Source: an uncultured Acidobacteriaceae bacterium (lineage in GTDB: Bacteria; Acidobacteriota; Terriglobia; Terriglobales; Acidobacteriaceae). Taken from it: 33,550 bases of DNA. The stretch is from positions 1 to 33,550 of the forward strand of contig CAIWFH010000162.1 in assembly GCA_903911925.1 (NCBI GenBank), in the 5' to 3' direction. Both the position numbers and the translations under genes were made by a program. The notes beneath the pieces were generated by a model. That model saw only the letters and a list, made by a program, of their open reading frames with translations. It did not search any database and was not told the origin of the DNA. This document shows positions 24,169-33,309 of this stretch, in pieces. Positions within the stretch are counted from its first letter, which is position 1. Each line of letters starts with the position of its first letter.

Positions 24169-25413
24169 CTAACTCCCCACCAACTCCAACTTCTCTTCCT
24201 TAACGGCCTTCTGCGCCTTGGGCGGTGAAACCAGAATCGGCAGCACGATTGAAACCGCCATGATGCCCGCAATCACGTGCAGCCCGCTTGCATACGATCC
24301 GCTTGCCTGGCGCATGTGCGCGATCAGCAGCGGGCCGAATGCGCTTGCCGAACCCCACGCGGTCAGCATCAGTCCATAGATAGGACCAACGTTCTTCGAT
24401 CCAAAATAGTCGGCCGCAAAGGCCGGCATGGTCCCGAATCCGCCCCCGTAGCAAAGCAGGATAATGAACGACACCGCAGTCAGCACCAGGACCGACGTGA
24501 TCCCCGGCAGAATCCAGAAGAGGCCAACCTGCAGCAGGAACATCACGGCCAGCGTCCATCGCCGCGTCAGCACATCGCTGATCCACGCCCAGAAAATGCG
24601 CCCCACCGCGTTGCCAATGCTGACGATGCCCACCATGCCCGCGGCCACAATCACGCTCGCCTTGGCAATCTCCTGAAACAGCGGAGACTCCTGCGAGATA
24701 AGAGAGATACCGGCCGACGTGTTGAGGAAAAGCAGCGCCCAAAGCGCCCACCATTGCCACGTCTTCAAAGCCTCGCCAAGCGTGTAGTCCTTCGTCGCGC
24801 GCTGCGCCTTCTGCGTGGCGCTCACGACCCAGCCTGCCGGCTTCCACCCATTCGGCGGATTCTGCATAAAGTAGCCGGTCGCCATGGTCACCACAAGATA
24901 GGCGACGCCCAGGTAAGCAAAGGTCGGCAAAACACCGACGCTCTGAATCAACGCGTTCGCCGCAGGAGCCGTCACCAGCGCGCCTGCGCCAAAACCGCCC
25001 ACGGCAACCCCGGTGATCAGTCCCCTTCTGTCCGGGAACCACTTCACAAGCACGGCGACTGGAACGATGTAAGAGAATCCCAGCCCAATGCCGCCAATCA
25101 GCCCGTAACTTAGATACAGCCACCACAGTTTGTCGGCAGAGAAACTGGCCAGGAAGACGCCCAGGCCGTAAAGAAATCCGCCGGTAAGCGCCACCACGCG
25201 CGGGCCCCTCTTGTTCAGCCAGAGGCCGCCGAAGAACGCCGACACGCCCAGCACAAAAATGCTGATGGTAAAGGTGAACGTAACTTCAGAGATTGACCAG
25301 TGAAATTGCTTCGCCAGCGGGGCCCTGAACACGCTCCATGCATAGGCCGCACCCAGCGCCATCTGCAAAAGGAAACCCGCTGCCGCAATTCCCCAGCGAT
25401 TTGGATTGGACAT
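24169..25413 (-). CDS. OFA-family (oxalate/formate antiporter-like) MFS permease
   Basis: From an ATG at 25413 with AGGAG eight bases upstream, the product is 414 residues; upstream extension of the frame is not believed. About twelve membrane segments are visible. The N-terminus NRWGIAAAGFLLQMALGAAYAWSVFRAPL is the OFA-family signature, and the GGIGLGFSYIVPVAVLVKWFPDRRGLITGVAVGGFGAGA segment is also characteristic. Family members exchange oxalate for formate or carry other small carboxylates. It lies 356 bases downstream of the formate dehydrogenase operon on the same strand, so formate or oxalate transport is plausible. No oxalyl-CoA decarboxylase or formyl-CoA transferase is present to support oxalate use. 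Confidence 0.87.
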   Translation of the reverse strand: MSNPNRWGIAAAGFLLQMALGAAYAWSVFRAPLAKQFHWSISEVTFTFTISIFVLGVSAFFGGLWLNKRGPRVVALTGGFLYGLGVFLASFSADKLWWLYLSYGLIGGIGLGFSYIVPVAVLVKWFPDRRGLITGVAVGGFGAGALVTAPAANALIQSVGVLPTFAYLGVAYLVVTMATGYFMQNPPNGWKPAGWVVSATQKAQRATKDYTLGEALKTWQWWALWALLFLNTSAGISLISQESPLFQEIAKASVIVAAGMVGIVSIGNAVGRIFWAWISDVLTRRWTLAVMFLLQVGLFWILPGITSVLVLTAVSFIILLCYGGGFGTMPAFAADYFGSKNVGPIYGLMLTAWGSASAFGPLLIAHMRQASGSYASGLHVIAGIMAVSIVLPILVSPPKAQKAVKEEKLELVGS

Positions 25414-25487
25414 ATGAGAACTCCTATTGCAACTTAGAGCGCCTTCAAAATCGAAATACGGCCGTTCAATCGCTAGCGTTGAGTAGC

Positions 25488-25529
25488 GCCGACCTCCCGG
25501 TCGGCTGTCGTGTGGACGTCCTCGTCCAC
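25488..25529. repeat. Twin REP-like palindromes between the permease and formate dehydrogenase genes
   Basis: Two adjacent perfect 7-bp stems with 4-base loops are present: GCCGACC-TCCC-GGTCGGC (25488-25505) and GTGGACG-TCCT-CGTCCAC (25512-25529). The paired, evenly sized hairpins look like a dispersed REP/BIME-type element. The rest of the 25414-25769 gap shows no gene. Confidence 0.65.
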
Positions 25530-25769
25530 GCTCGTTGAATCTGGATTCGATGACGAGTTCGTGGTCGGCGTTTCCCACACCGAGACGGCCACAGACGGCG
25601 AATTCCAGCGCCGACGGTAGGAAATAGACTACTAAGCTTATTGCCCTGCAGAATGTGAGCAGCAGCACATCAAACTAAGTAATTCATACCACTGTATTTA
25701 TGAGGTTGAAGGGGGCACCGTTTCACTCAGCGCGACGCATGAATTATCCTGGCCCCGCGAGACCGTCCC

Positions 25770-26006
25770 TCACTTCTTCACGGCCTCATCCGCAATCTGC
25801 TCAACGGCCATTTTCGGCAATTCCTCCAGCCCGCTGCCCCCCTGCTCAAGATATTCCAGCATCTGCGCGCGCATCCGCGGGTCCCAGAACTTGCGCAGGT
25901 GATCGGCGATGTTCGCAACCGCCTCCGGCTTGGGCTGGTGTGCAAAAAACTTGCCGATCTGGTTGGCTAAATGCACGAGTTTCGGGCCGTACTCGACGCG
26001 TGTCAT
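25770..26006 (-). CDS. fdsD: Formate dehydrogenase delta subunit
   Basis: A 78-residue protein with the usual size and features of FdsD: VEYGPKLVHLANQIGKFFAHQPKPEAVANIADHLRKFWDPRMRAQMLEYLEQGG, ending in a short charged tail. The subunit is small and lacks cofactor motifs; in related enzymes it is associated with formation or stability of the active complex. Its ATG overlaps the TGA of the alpha-subunit gene in an ATGA junction, which indicates translational coupling. It closes the formate dehydrogenase gene run. Confidence 0.92.
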   Translation of the reverse strand: MTRVEYGPKLVHLANQIGKFFAHQPKPEAVANIADHLRKFWDPRMRAQMLEYLEQGGSGLEELPKMAVEQIADEAVKK

Positions 26007-28831
26007 GCCTGCTCGCTCCTCAGTTGCTTCTCCAGCATGCGACCCGCGTTCAGTGTCCCCGCCGATCCGCCGGCCGGCGAAATCTGCACCGCTGTCACCT
26101 TGTACTCCGGGCAGTCAGTGGCCCAGTCGGAGTAGTCCGTGGTCACCACGTTGGCCATCGTCTCAGGATGGTGAAATGTCGTGTAGACAACGCCCGGCGC
26201 TACGCGTTCTGTGATCATGGTCCGCAGAGTCGTCGCGCCGGAGCGGCTCTCCAACCTCACCCAGGCCCCGTCCTTGATGCCGCGATGTTCGGCATCGTTG
26301 GGATGAACCTCCAGCAGATCCTCCGAGTGCCAGTCCACATTGCTGGTGCGCCGCGTCTGCGTTCCCACGTTGTACTGCGTCAGAATGCGCCCGGTGGTCA
26401 GCAGAAGCGGGAAGCGCAGCCCGGTGCGTTCATCGGTGGGCACGTACTCGGTAACAAAGAACCTGCCCTTGCCGCGCACAAATCCCGGCACATGCATCAC
26501 CGGAGTGCCTTCAGGCATGGCCTCGTTGCACGGCCATTGCACCGAGCCGAGCTTATCCAGCTTCTCGTAGCTCACGCCCGCAAACGCCGGCGTCAACCGC
26601 GCAATCTCGTCCATGATTTCGCTCGGGTGGTTATAGTGCATCGCGTGGCCCATGGCCTGCGAGAGCAGTTGCGTCACTTCCCAATCCTGGTATCCGCCCT
26701 TCGGCGTCATCACCTTGCGCACGCGCTGGATGCGCCGCTCCGCATTGGTAAACGTGCCGTCCTTCTCAAGAAACGTAGACCCCGGCAAAAAAACATGCGC
26801 GTACTTCGCCGTCTCGTTCAGAAACAGGTCCTGCACCACCACGCATTCCATGGCTGAGAGACCCGCAGTAATGTGCTGCCAGTCCGGGTCCGATTGCGCG
26901 ATATCCTCGCCCTGAATGTAGATGCCCTTGAATGAGCCCTCCAACGCGCAGTCAATCATGTTCGGAATGCGCAGTCCCGGTTCATGGTCCAGCGTCACGC
27001 CCCAGTCCGCTTCAAACGATTGGCGTACCGCGAGATTCGAGATATGCCGGTATCCCGGCAACTCGTGCGGAAAACTCCCCATGTCGCAACTGCCCTGCAC
27101 GTTGTTCTGCCCGCGCAGCGGATTGACGCCAACCCCCTCGCGCCCGATGTTGCCAGTCGCCATCGCCAGGTTGGCCAGCGCCATTACCGTCGTCGATCCC
27201 TGGCTGTGCTCCGTCACGCCCAGCCCATAATAGATGGCCGCATTGCCGCCGGTGGCATAGAGCCGCGCCGCCTGCCGGATCAGCCCGGCGGGCACGCCAC
27301 TGATCTTCTCCACCGCTTCCGGACTGTTGCGCTCCTCCGCGACAAACAATGCCCAACGCATGTACGAATCCACTTCGCAGCGCTCGCGCACAAATGCTTC
27401 GTCGCTCAAATGTTCGGTCACAATCACATGGGCGATGGCGTCAAGCACCGCGGCATTGGTGCCTGGTTGCAGCGCCAGGTGCACGCTCGCCTCAACGTGT
27501 GGCATCCGCACCAGGTCGATGCGCCGCGGATCGATCACGATGAGCTTGGCGCCTTCGCGCAGCCGCTTCTTCATCCGAGAAGCAAACACCGGATGCGCAT
27601 CCGTTGGATTCGCCCCGACCACCAGAATCACGTCGCACAGTTCCACGCTGTCAAAGTCCTGCGTGCCCGCCGAAGTGCCAAAGGTGCTCGAGAGCGCATA
27701 CCCCGTGGGCGAGTGGCAGACGCGCGCGCAGGTATCCGTATTGTTGTTTCCAAACGCCGCACGCACCATCTTCTGCACCAGGTACGCTTCCTCATTGGTG
27801 CAGCGCGAAGAACTGATGCCGCCTATTGCGCCCTTCCCGTATTGTGCCTGAATGCGCTTGAACTCCGTTGCAGCATACGCAATCGCTTCTTCCCATGAAA
27901 CCTCGCGCCACGGATCGCTGGTCTTTTCGCGCAGCATTGGCTTCAACGCGCGGTCCCGATGGGTCGCGTAGCCCCAAGCAAAGCGGCCTTTCACGCAGGA
28001 GTGGCCGTGATTTGCTTTCCCGTCTTTGAAGGGCACCATGCGCACCACATTTTCGCCCCTCATCTCCGCCTTGAACGCGCACCCCACTCCGCAATAGGCG
28101 CACGTCGTCACCACAGAGTGTTCCGGCTGCCCCATATCGAGCACCGACTTCTCCATCAACGTGGCAGTCGGACAAGCCTGCACGCAGGCCCCGCACGAAA
28201 CGCATTCTGATGAAAGAAACTCCTCTTCCATGCCCGGCGACACAACGCTCGCAAAGCCGCGCCCTGCGATTGTCAGCGCAAACGTACCCTGCACTTCCTC
28301 GCAAGCCCTCACGCACCGCGAACAAAGAATGCACTTCGCCGGGTCGAACTGGAAGTATGGATTCGACACATCTTTTCTTGCCTGCAGATGATTCGCGCCA
28401 TCCATGCCGTAGCGCACTTCGCGCAGGCCCACTGCCCCGGCCATCGTCTGCAATTCGCAGTTGCCGTTTGCCGAGCACGTAAGGCAGTCCAGCGGATGGT
28501 CGGATATATAAAGCTCCATCACTCCGCGCCGCAGCCTGGCCAGCCTCTCGCTTTGCGTGTGAACCACCATGCCTTCGGCAACAGGTGTAGTGCATGAGGC
28601 CGGCGTTCCCGCACGGCCTTCAATCTCCACGAGGCAGAGCCTGCACGAACCAAACGCAGACACCATATCTGTCGCGCAAAGCTTCGGAATCTGCGTGCCG
28701 ATCTCAGTCGCGGCGCGCAAAATCGATGTCCCCTCAGGCACGCACGCCGTCTGACCATCGATGGTCAACGTGACCGTCTTTCCTATCTGCACAAGTTTGG
28801 TGCCATAATCAATCTCTTCAATCAGGGCCAT
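26003..28831 (-). CDS. fdsA: NAD-dependent formate dehydrogenase alpha (catalytic, molybdenum) subunit
   Basis: A 942-residue subunit that oxidises formate to CO2 at a bis-MGD molybdenum (or tungsten) centre. An N-terminal 2Fe-2S domain uses Cys52, 63, 66 and 80; a NuoG-type cluster uses His112, Cys116, 119 and 125; two 4Fe-4S clusters use Cys167/170/173/177 and Cys210/213/216/220; the cluster next to the pterin site uses Cys244/247/251/279. The metal ligand is Cys372, followed by His373 (RVCHSP), so this is the cysteine rather than the selenocysteine form. The C-terminal domain holds LLLTTGRILTQYNVGTQTRR. The ATG abuts the TAG of fdsB and has GGAGG eight bases upstream. The length and cluster set match soluble NAD-linked FdsA-type enzymes that pass electrons to FdsB and FdsG. 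Confidence 0.95.
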   Translation of the reverse strand: MALIEEIDYGTKLVQIGKTVTLTIDGQTACVPEGTSILRAATEIGTQIPKLCATDMVSAFGSCRLCLVEIEGRAGTPASCTTPVAEGMVVHTQSERLARLRRGVMELYISDHPLDCLTCSANGNCELQTMAGAVGLREVRYGMDGANHLQARKDVSNPYFQFDPAKCILCSRCVRACEEVQGTFALTIAGRGFASVVSPGMEEEFLSSECVSCGACVQACPTATLMEKSVLDMGQPEHSVVTTCAYCGVGCAFKAEMRGENVVRMVPFKDGKANHGHSCVKGRFAWGYATHRDRALKPMLREKTSDPWREVSWEEAIAYAATEFKRIQAQYGKGAIGGISSSRCTNEEAYLVQKMVRAAFGNNNTDTCARVCHSPTGYALSSTFGTSAGTQDFDSVELCDVILVVGANPTDAHPVFASRMKKRLREGAKLIVIDPRRIDLVRMPHVEASVHLALQPGTNAAVLDAIAHVIVTEHLSDEAFVRERCEVDSYMRWALFVAEERNSPEAVEKISGVPAGLIRQAARLYATGGNAAIYYGLGVTEHSQGSTTVMALANLAMATGNIGREGVGVNPLRGQNNVQGSCDMGSFPHELPGYRHISNLAVRQSFEADWGVTLDHEPGLRIPNMIDCALEGSFKGIYIQGEDIAQSDPDWQHITAGLSAMECVVVQDLFLNETAKYAHVFLPGSTFLEKDGTFTNAERRIQRVRKVMTPKGGYQDWEVTQLLSQAMGHAMHYNHPSEIMDEIARLTPAFAGVSYEKLDKLGSVQWPCNEAMPEGTPVMHVPGFVRGKGRFFVTEYVPTDERTGLRFPLLLTTGRILTQYNVGTQTRRTSNVDWHSEDLLEVHPNDAEHRGIKDGAWVRLESRSGATTLRTMITERVAPGVVYTTFHHPETMANVVTTDYSDWATDCPEYKVTAVQISPAGGSAGTLNAGRMLEKQLRSEQA

Positions 28832-30397
28832 CTATGTAACCTCCCGCACCGCTGCTGCGGCCGGCCGAACCGCCATGCCAAAGTCTCCGGGGAAATATTT
28901 CAGCGCGCTCAACACTGGATACGGAACAAGCCCGCCCAGCGCACAGAGCGAGCCGAACTTCAACGTTTCGCACAGGTCGCGCACCAGCGCCACATTCTTT
29001 TCGATGTCGCGTCCGGCAAGGATCCGGTCGATCGTCTCCACGCCGCGGGTCGATCCGATGCGGCACGGAGTGCACTTCCCGCAAGATTCATGCGCGCAAA
29101 ACTCCATCGCAAAGCGCGCCATCCGCGCCAGGTCCACCGTGTCATCGAAGACCACTATGCCGCCGTGACCAATTAATCCCTCGCGAGCCGCAAAGGCCTC
29201 GTAGTCGTACGGCGTGTCAAACAGCGCCGGCGGAAAATACGCGCCCAGCGGCCCGCCCGCCTGCACCGCGCGCACAGGCCTTCCATTGGACGTGCCACCG
29301 CCAACCTCGTAAACCAGTTCGCCCAGCGTGATGCCGAAAGCGCACTCAAAAATGCCGCCCTGCTTCACGTTGCCCGCGAGTTGAATCGGCATGGTGCCCC
29401 GCGATTTGCCCCAGCCAAAGTCGGCATATGCCTGCGCGCCTTCGGAGAGAATAAAAAGCACGCTCGCCAAACTCAGCAGGTTGTTAATCACCGTCGGCTT
29501 TCCAAACAATCCGCTCAACACCGGCAACGGAGGCTTGGCCCTCACCTGCCCGCGCTTGCCCTCGATGCTTTCAAGCATCGACGTCTCTTCGCCGCAGATA
29601 TAGGCACCCGCGCCTACCCGCACTTCAATATCAAATGAGTATTTGCTACCCGCCACTTGCGGCCCCAGCAACCCGGCGCCCCGCGCAATTTCGATCGCCT
29701 TGGTCATGCTTCGCATCGCGTGCGGATATTCCGAACGGATGTAGATGTATCCTTGCGTTGCGCCCACCCCAATGCCCGCAATCGCCATGCCCTCGATCAG
29801 CGTGAACGGGTCGCCCTCCATCAGCACGCGGTCGGCAAAGGTCCCGCTGTCGCCCTCGTCTGCATTGCAGACAATGTACTTTTTCGTGCCTGCCGCGCGC
29901 GCCGCGGTCTCCCACTTGATCCCCGTTGGAAATCCAGCGCCACCCCGCCCCCGCAAGCCCGAGCGCTTCACCTCGGCAACAATCTCTTCCGGGCCCAGCG
30001 CAATCGCACGCTCCAGTCCACGCAGCCCGCCCAGTGAACGGTAATCATCCAACGAAAAAGGATCGGCCAGCCCGCATCGCGCGAAGACCAGCCGCGTCTG
30101 CCGCTTGAAAAATGGAATGTCCTCCACCAGTCCGACGCAGAGCGGATGCGGCCTGCCTTCAAGGAATCCCGCGTCAAAAAGCGAAGCGACATCTTTGGAA
30201 GCTACTGGTCCATAGCCAATGCGGCCAGCAGGCGTGGCCACCTCCACCAGCGGCTCCAGCCAAAACATTCCGCGCGCGCCGTTGCGCACAAGTTCGATTT
30301 CGAGATTCCGTTTTTGCGCCTCTGCGGCAATTGCCTTGGCCGCGCGTTCCGCACCAACTGCAATCGCACCCGCATCCAGGGAAACAAAGACTTTCAT
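28832..30397 (-). CDS. fdsB: NAD-dependent formate dehydrogenase beta (NuoF-like diaphorase) subunit
   Basis: This subunit passes electrons from the molybdenum subunit to NAD through FMN. A 521-residue protein starts at the ATG at 30397; its ATG overlaps the gamma TGA (ATGA), which excludes the longer upstream frame. The N-terminal part (1-110) is a thioredoxin-like ferredoxin fold as in FdsB. GRGGAGFPTGIKW (from 150) is the FMN site, NADEGDSGTFADRVLMEGDP (178-197) the following NuoF signature, and GAYICGEETSMLESIEGKRGQVRAKPP the NADH region. ESCGKCTPCRIG plus a later Cys in SLCALGG ligate a 4Fe-4S cluster. It lies between fdsG and fdsA, the standard fds order. Confidence 0.95.
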   Translation of the reverse strand: MKVFVSLDAGAIAVGAERAAKAIAAEAQKRNLEIELVRNGARGMFWLEPLVEVATPAGRIGYGPVASKDVASLFDAGFLEGRPHPLCVGLVEDIPFFKRQTRLVFARCGLADPFSLDDYRSLGGLRGLERAIALGPEEIVAEVKRSGLRGRGGAGFPTGIKWETAARAAGTKKYIVCNADEGDSGTFADRVLMEGDPFTLIEGMAIAGIGVGATQGYIYIRSEYPHAMRSMTKAIEIARGAGLLGPQVAGSKYSFDIEVRVGAGAYICGEETSMLESIEGKRGQVRAKPPLPVLSGLFGKPTVINNLLSLASVLFILSEGAQAYADFGWGKSRGTMPIQLAGNVKQGGIFECAFGITLGELVYEVGGGTSNGRPVRAVQAGGPLGAYFPPALFDTPYDYEAFAAREGLIGHGGIVVFDDTVDLARMARFAMEFCAHESCGKCTPCRIGSTRGVETIDRILAGRDIEKNVALVRDLCETLKFGSLCALGGLVPYPVLSALKYFPGDFGMAVRPAAAAVREVT

Positions 30398-30900
30398 CGC
30401 TTCCCCTCTGCGGCCAGTTCTGCAACCAGCGCATCCAGTTGCGCAGCGTTCATGCGGCCCCGCGGCTCGCCATCCACCATGGCGCTTGGTGCGGTAGCGC
30501 AAAGGCCAAGGCAGTACACCGGTTCCACGGTGATGTTACCGTCCGACGTGGTGCCACCCCAATCGAGACCAAGCTTTTCCAAAAGACGGCGCGAACTGCC
30601 CTCCGCGCCCATCGACTGGCACGCCTCGGCGCGGCAAAGTTGCAGCACGTGCCGCCCCGCAGGTGCGCGACGAAAATCGTGATAGAAACTGACCACCCCG
30701 TGCACTTCTGCGCGGGTGACATTCAGCATGGTGGCAATCAGCGGTTCGGCCTCGCTCGGAACGCAGCCAAATTCCTGCTGCAAAGCGTGAAGAATGGGCA
30801 GCAACGGCCCTTCCCGACCCAACTCGGCATCAATGATCTTGCGCGCCAACGCTTCGTCAAAGGCCACGCGCCGCGGCGCACTGCCGTTGGTGAATGACAT
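30394..30900 (-). CDS. fdsG: NAD-dependent formate dehydrogenase gamma (NuoE-like) subunit
   Basis: A 168-residue protein from the ATG at 30900, with GGGAGG about 11 bases upstream; a TTG at 30945 has no ribosome site. It is the NuoE-type electron-transfer subunit: LLPILHALQQEFGCVPSEAEPLIATMLNVTRAEVHGVVSFYHDF, then the 2Fe-2S ligands Cys89 and Cys94 (LCRAEAC) and Cys130 and Cys134 (VYCLGLC), and the family ending APSAMVDGEPRGRMNAAQLDAL. It pairs with the NuoF-like FdsB to form the diaphorase half of the enzyme. It overlaps fdsB by four bases and follows fdhD by 103 bases. Confidence 0.94.
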   Translation of the reverse strand: MSFTNGSAPRRVAFDEALARKIIDAELGREGPLLPILHALQQEFGCVPSEAEPLIATMLNVTRAEVHGVVSFYHDFRRAPAGRHVLQLCRAEACQSMGAEGSSRRLLEKLGLDWGGTTSDGNITVEPVYCLGLCATAPSAMVDGEPRGRMNAAQLDALVAELAAEGKR

Positions 30901-31003
30901 GAATTGGCCGACCTCCCGGCACTGTTCCTCGATGGTAGTCCCCAAAACACAAAAGCGTAAAGCTCCCTCAGACCGATAGGTCCGCCGCTCTCGCAGGAAC
31001 GCC

Positions 31004-31852
31004 TCACACTGCTGAATTCGCGCTCTGTTTCGCCGCAGGAATGCAGCGGAACTCCCCTGAATAGATTACGAATCGCCTGCCCCGCAAAAAGCCTACAAAT
31101 GTTAATCCAAATTCACGAGCCAGTTTGACGGCAAGACTTGAAGGCGCCGAGACCGACGCAAGGATCGGAATCCCCGCCGCCAGCGCCTTTTGCGCAATCT
31201 CAAAGCCGCCCCGTCCGCTAACCAGCAGGATGTTCCGGGCCAGCGGCAAATGTCCTTGCAGCAGAGCCCAGCCAATAATCTTGTCCACTGCGTTGTGGCG
31301 GCCGATATCTTCCCGCAACGCCAACAACTGCCCGTCGCCGCTGAAAAGCGCCGCCGCATGCAGCCCCCCCGTCCGGTCAAAGACCGCTTGCTCGGCACGA
31401 AGAATCTCCGACAGCCTGCATAGCACTTCGGGATCGATGCGAAATTCGCGATCAAGTTGCCGAAGTCCGCGCATCCTGATCGCATCAATCGAAGCCTTGC
31501 CGCAAACCCCGCAACTGGATGAGGAGATAAAGTTCCGCTGCAAGTCCTTCAGATCGAAGGAGGGGCTCTTCAACTCGACCTCCACCCGGTTGCTACGCCC
31601 GCCGTTCTTCGGAGGGGCCACGCGAAGCTGCGCAATCTGATCGGCCGTCTGGATAATTCCTTCGGTCAACAGAAATCCAACCGCCAATTCCAGATCGTGT
31701 CCCGGCGTACGCATCGTAACCGTCAGCGGTCGGCTTCCGATGCAGATCTCGAGCGGCTCTTCAGCAGCAAGGGAGTCCTGCTGCGAACGCACCACACCGT
31801 CCTGCCATTCCGTCACCTGCGTCAACTCGACACTTCGTTCGGGCGTGCGCAT
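31004..31852 (-). CDS. fdhD: FdhD, formate dehydrogenase maturation sulfurtransferase
   Basis: FdhD transfers sulfur from a cysteine desulfurase to the molybdenum cofactor, which activates formate dehydrogenase. The preferred ATG at 31852 gives 282 residues with the usual family start (VELTQVTEWQDG...DSLAAEEPLEICIGSRPLTVTMRTPGHDLELAVGFLLTEGI). A TTG at 31972 would add 40 residues of low-similarity sequence. The catalytic loop SSSCGVCGKAS carries Cys114 and Cys117. The FDRTGGLHAAALF and REDIGRHNAVDKIIGWAL segments and the SGRGGFEIAQKA segment are conserved family signatures. Its position between the formaldehyde and formate dehydrogenase genes fits its maturation role. Confidence 0.95.
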   Translation of the reverse strand: MRTPERSVELTQVTEWQDGVVRSQQDSLAAEEPLEICIGSRPLTVTMRTPGHDLELAVGFLLTEGIIQTADQIAQLRVAPPKNGGRSNRVEVELKSPSFDLKDLQRNFISSSSCGVCGKASIDAIRMRGLRQLDREFRIDPEVLCRLSEILRAEQAVFDRTGGLHAAALFSGDGQLLALREDIGRHNAVDKIIGWALLQGHLPLARNILLVSGRGGFEIAQKALAAGIPILASVSAPSSLAVKLAREFGLTFVGFLRGRRFVIYSGEFRCIPAAKQSANSAV

Positions 31853-31978
31853 AAAGAAATCTTTTCTGCCGCTATTCCGACTTGGACGCACCGAGTCGTT
31901 GGAAAGCAGCGACACATAGGCCTCGAGCGGGGGCACGACAATTTCCGCCGCGCACCCGCTCAAAGGCGTCAACTCCCG

Positions 31979-33169
31979 TTATGCCGCGATCACGCCATGC
32001 GGATCAAGAACGAATTTCTTGGCCGCCCCTTTGTCGAAGTCCTTGTAGCCCTGCACGGCCTGGTCCAACGTCACAACGGTCACATTCGTGGCCTTGGCGA
32101 TTTTGATCTTGTCGTGCAAAATCGCCATCATCAACTGCCGGTTGTACTTCATCACCGGGCACTGCCCCGTGGTAAAGGTATGTGACCTGGCCCAGCCCAA
32201 CCCGATGCGAATGCTCAGGTTGCCCGTCTTGGCGCTATCGTCCGCCGCGCCCGGATCGTCCGTCACATACAGTCCGGGAATACCTAGCGCCCCGCCCGCG
32301 CGGCAAACCGTCATCAGCGAATTCAACACCGTCGCCGGCATCTCCTTGGTGGCGCTATGCCCATGACCGCGAGCCTCAAAGCCCACGCAATCCACCGCGC
32401 AGTCCACCTCGGGAACTTTCAGAATCTGCGCTATCTGGTCGCCGACCGATGCATCCTTCGATACGTCCACGGTCTCGCAGCCAAAGCTCCGCGCCTGCGC
32501 CAACCGCTCAGGAATCAAATCGCCAACAATCACCACCGCTGCGCCAAGCAATTGGGCCGCAGCCGCGCAAGCCAGTCCAACCGGGCCCGCCCCGGCAATG
32601 TAGACCGTCATGCCCGGACCAACGCCTGCACTGACGGCGCCGTGATACCCCGTCGGCAGAATGTCTGACAGGCAAGTCAGGTCCTTGATCTTCGCCATGG
32701 CTTGCGCCTTGTCAGGGAACTTCAGCAGGTTGAAGTCCGCGTAAGGAACCATCACGTAGTCCGCCTGCCCGCCGACCCAGCCACCCATGTCCACGTAGCC
32801 GTAAGCCGCGCCCGGTCGCGCAGGATTCACGTTCAGGCAAATTCCGGTGGCCCGTTCCTTGCAGTTTCTACAGCGTCCGCAGGCGATGTTGAACGGCACT
32901 GAAACCAGATCGCCAACCTTGATAAATTCAACATCCCGCCCGGCTTCGATCACCTCACCGGTGATTTCGTGTCCCAGGACGAGGCCTCTGGGTGCCGTGG
33001 TGCGGCCCCGAACCATGTGCTGGTCGCTGCCGCATATGTTCGTTGAAACAATCTTCAGAATGACGCCATGTTCACACTTGCGGGTCCCGAGCACCAATTT
33101 GGGGAAGTCAATGCTCTGTATCTCCACAACACCGGGACCCATGTAAACGACTCCACGATTGCTTGCCAT
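31979..33169 (-). CDS. fdhA: Glutathione-independent formaldehyde dehydrogenase, zinc- and NAD-dependent
   Basis: The ATG at 33169 has GGAGG ten bases upstream and gives 396 residues, close to the 398 of the Pseudomonas putida enzyme. The catalytic zinc ligands Cys46, His67 and Asp169 and the structural zinc ligands Cys97, 100, 103 and 111 fall at the same numbers as in that enzyme. GAGPVG (193-198) binds NAD. The internal segment KEMPATVLNSLMTVCRAGGALGIPGLYV and SIRIGLGWARSHTFTTGQCPV are characteristic of this medium-chain dehydrogenase branch, which converts formaldehyde to formate without added glutathione, sometimes by dismutation. It is the promoter-proximal gene, so its product formate feeds the enzyme encoded next. 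Related dehydrogenases acting on other aldehydes or alcohols cannot be fully excluded. Confidence 0.92.
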   Translation of the reverse strand: MASNRGVVYMGPGVVEIQSIDFPKLVLGTRKCEHGVILKIVSTNICGSDQHMVRGRTTAPRGLVLGHEITGEVIEAGRDVEFIKVGDLVSVPFNIACGRCRNCKERATGICLNVNPARPGAAYGYVDMGGWVGGQADYVMVPYADFNLLKFPDKAQAMAKIKDLTCLSDILPTGYHGAVSAGVGPGMTVYIAGAGPVGLACAAAAQLLGAAVVIVGDLIPERLAQARSFGCETVDVSKDASVGDQIAQILKVPEVDCAVDCVGFEARGHGHSATKEMPATVLNSLMTVCRAGGALGIPGLYVTDDPGAADDSAKTGNLSIRIGLGWARSHTFTTGQCPVMKYNRQLMMAILHDKIKIAKATNVTVVTLDQAVQGYKDFDKGAAKKFVLDPHGVIAA

Positions 33170-33309
33170 GCTGGTGTGGCCTCCTTTGCCGGAAAGGTCA
33201 TTTTGCCCTCCGGGCCAAAAGAGCATACACCCGCCGTTGCACGGCTCGCAATCCATTTCGTTTGTTCAGTAAGGAGAATATTTCGCATTGCCGACATCGC
33301 TTTCGGCGG

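Noticed and set aside
26003..28831. Selenocysteine formate dehydrogenase
   Set aside because: The metal-ligand position is an ordinary Cys codon (residue 372), and there is no in-frame TGA or SECIS-like element needed to read the gene.
24169..33169. Oxalate catabolism operon
   Set aside because: An OFA permease alone is not enough; oxalyl-CoA decarboxylase and formyl-CoA transferase are absent.
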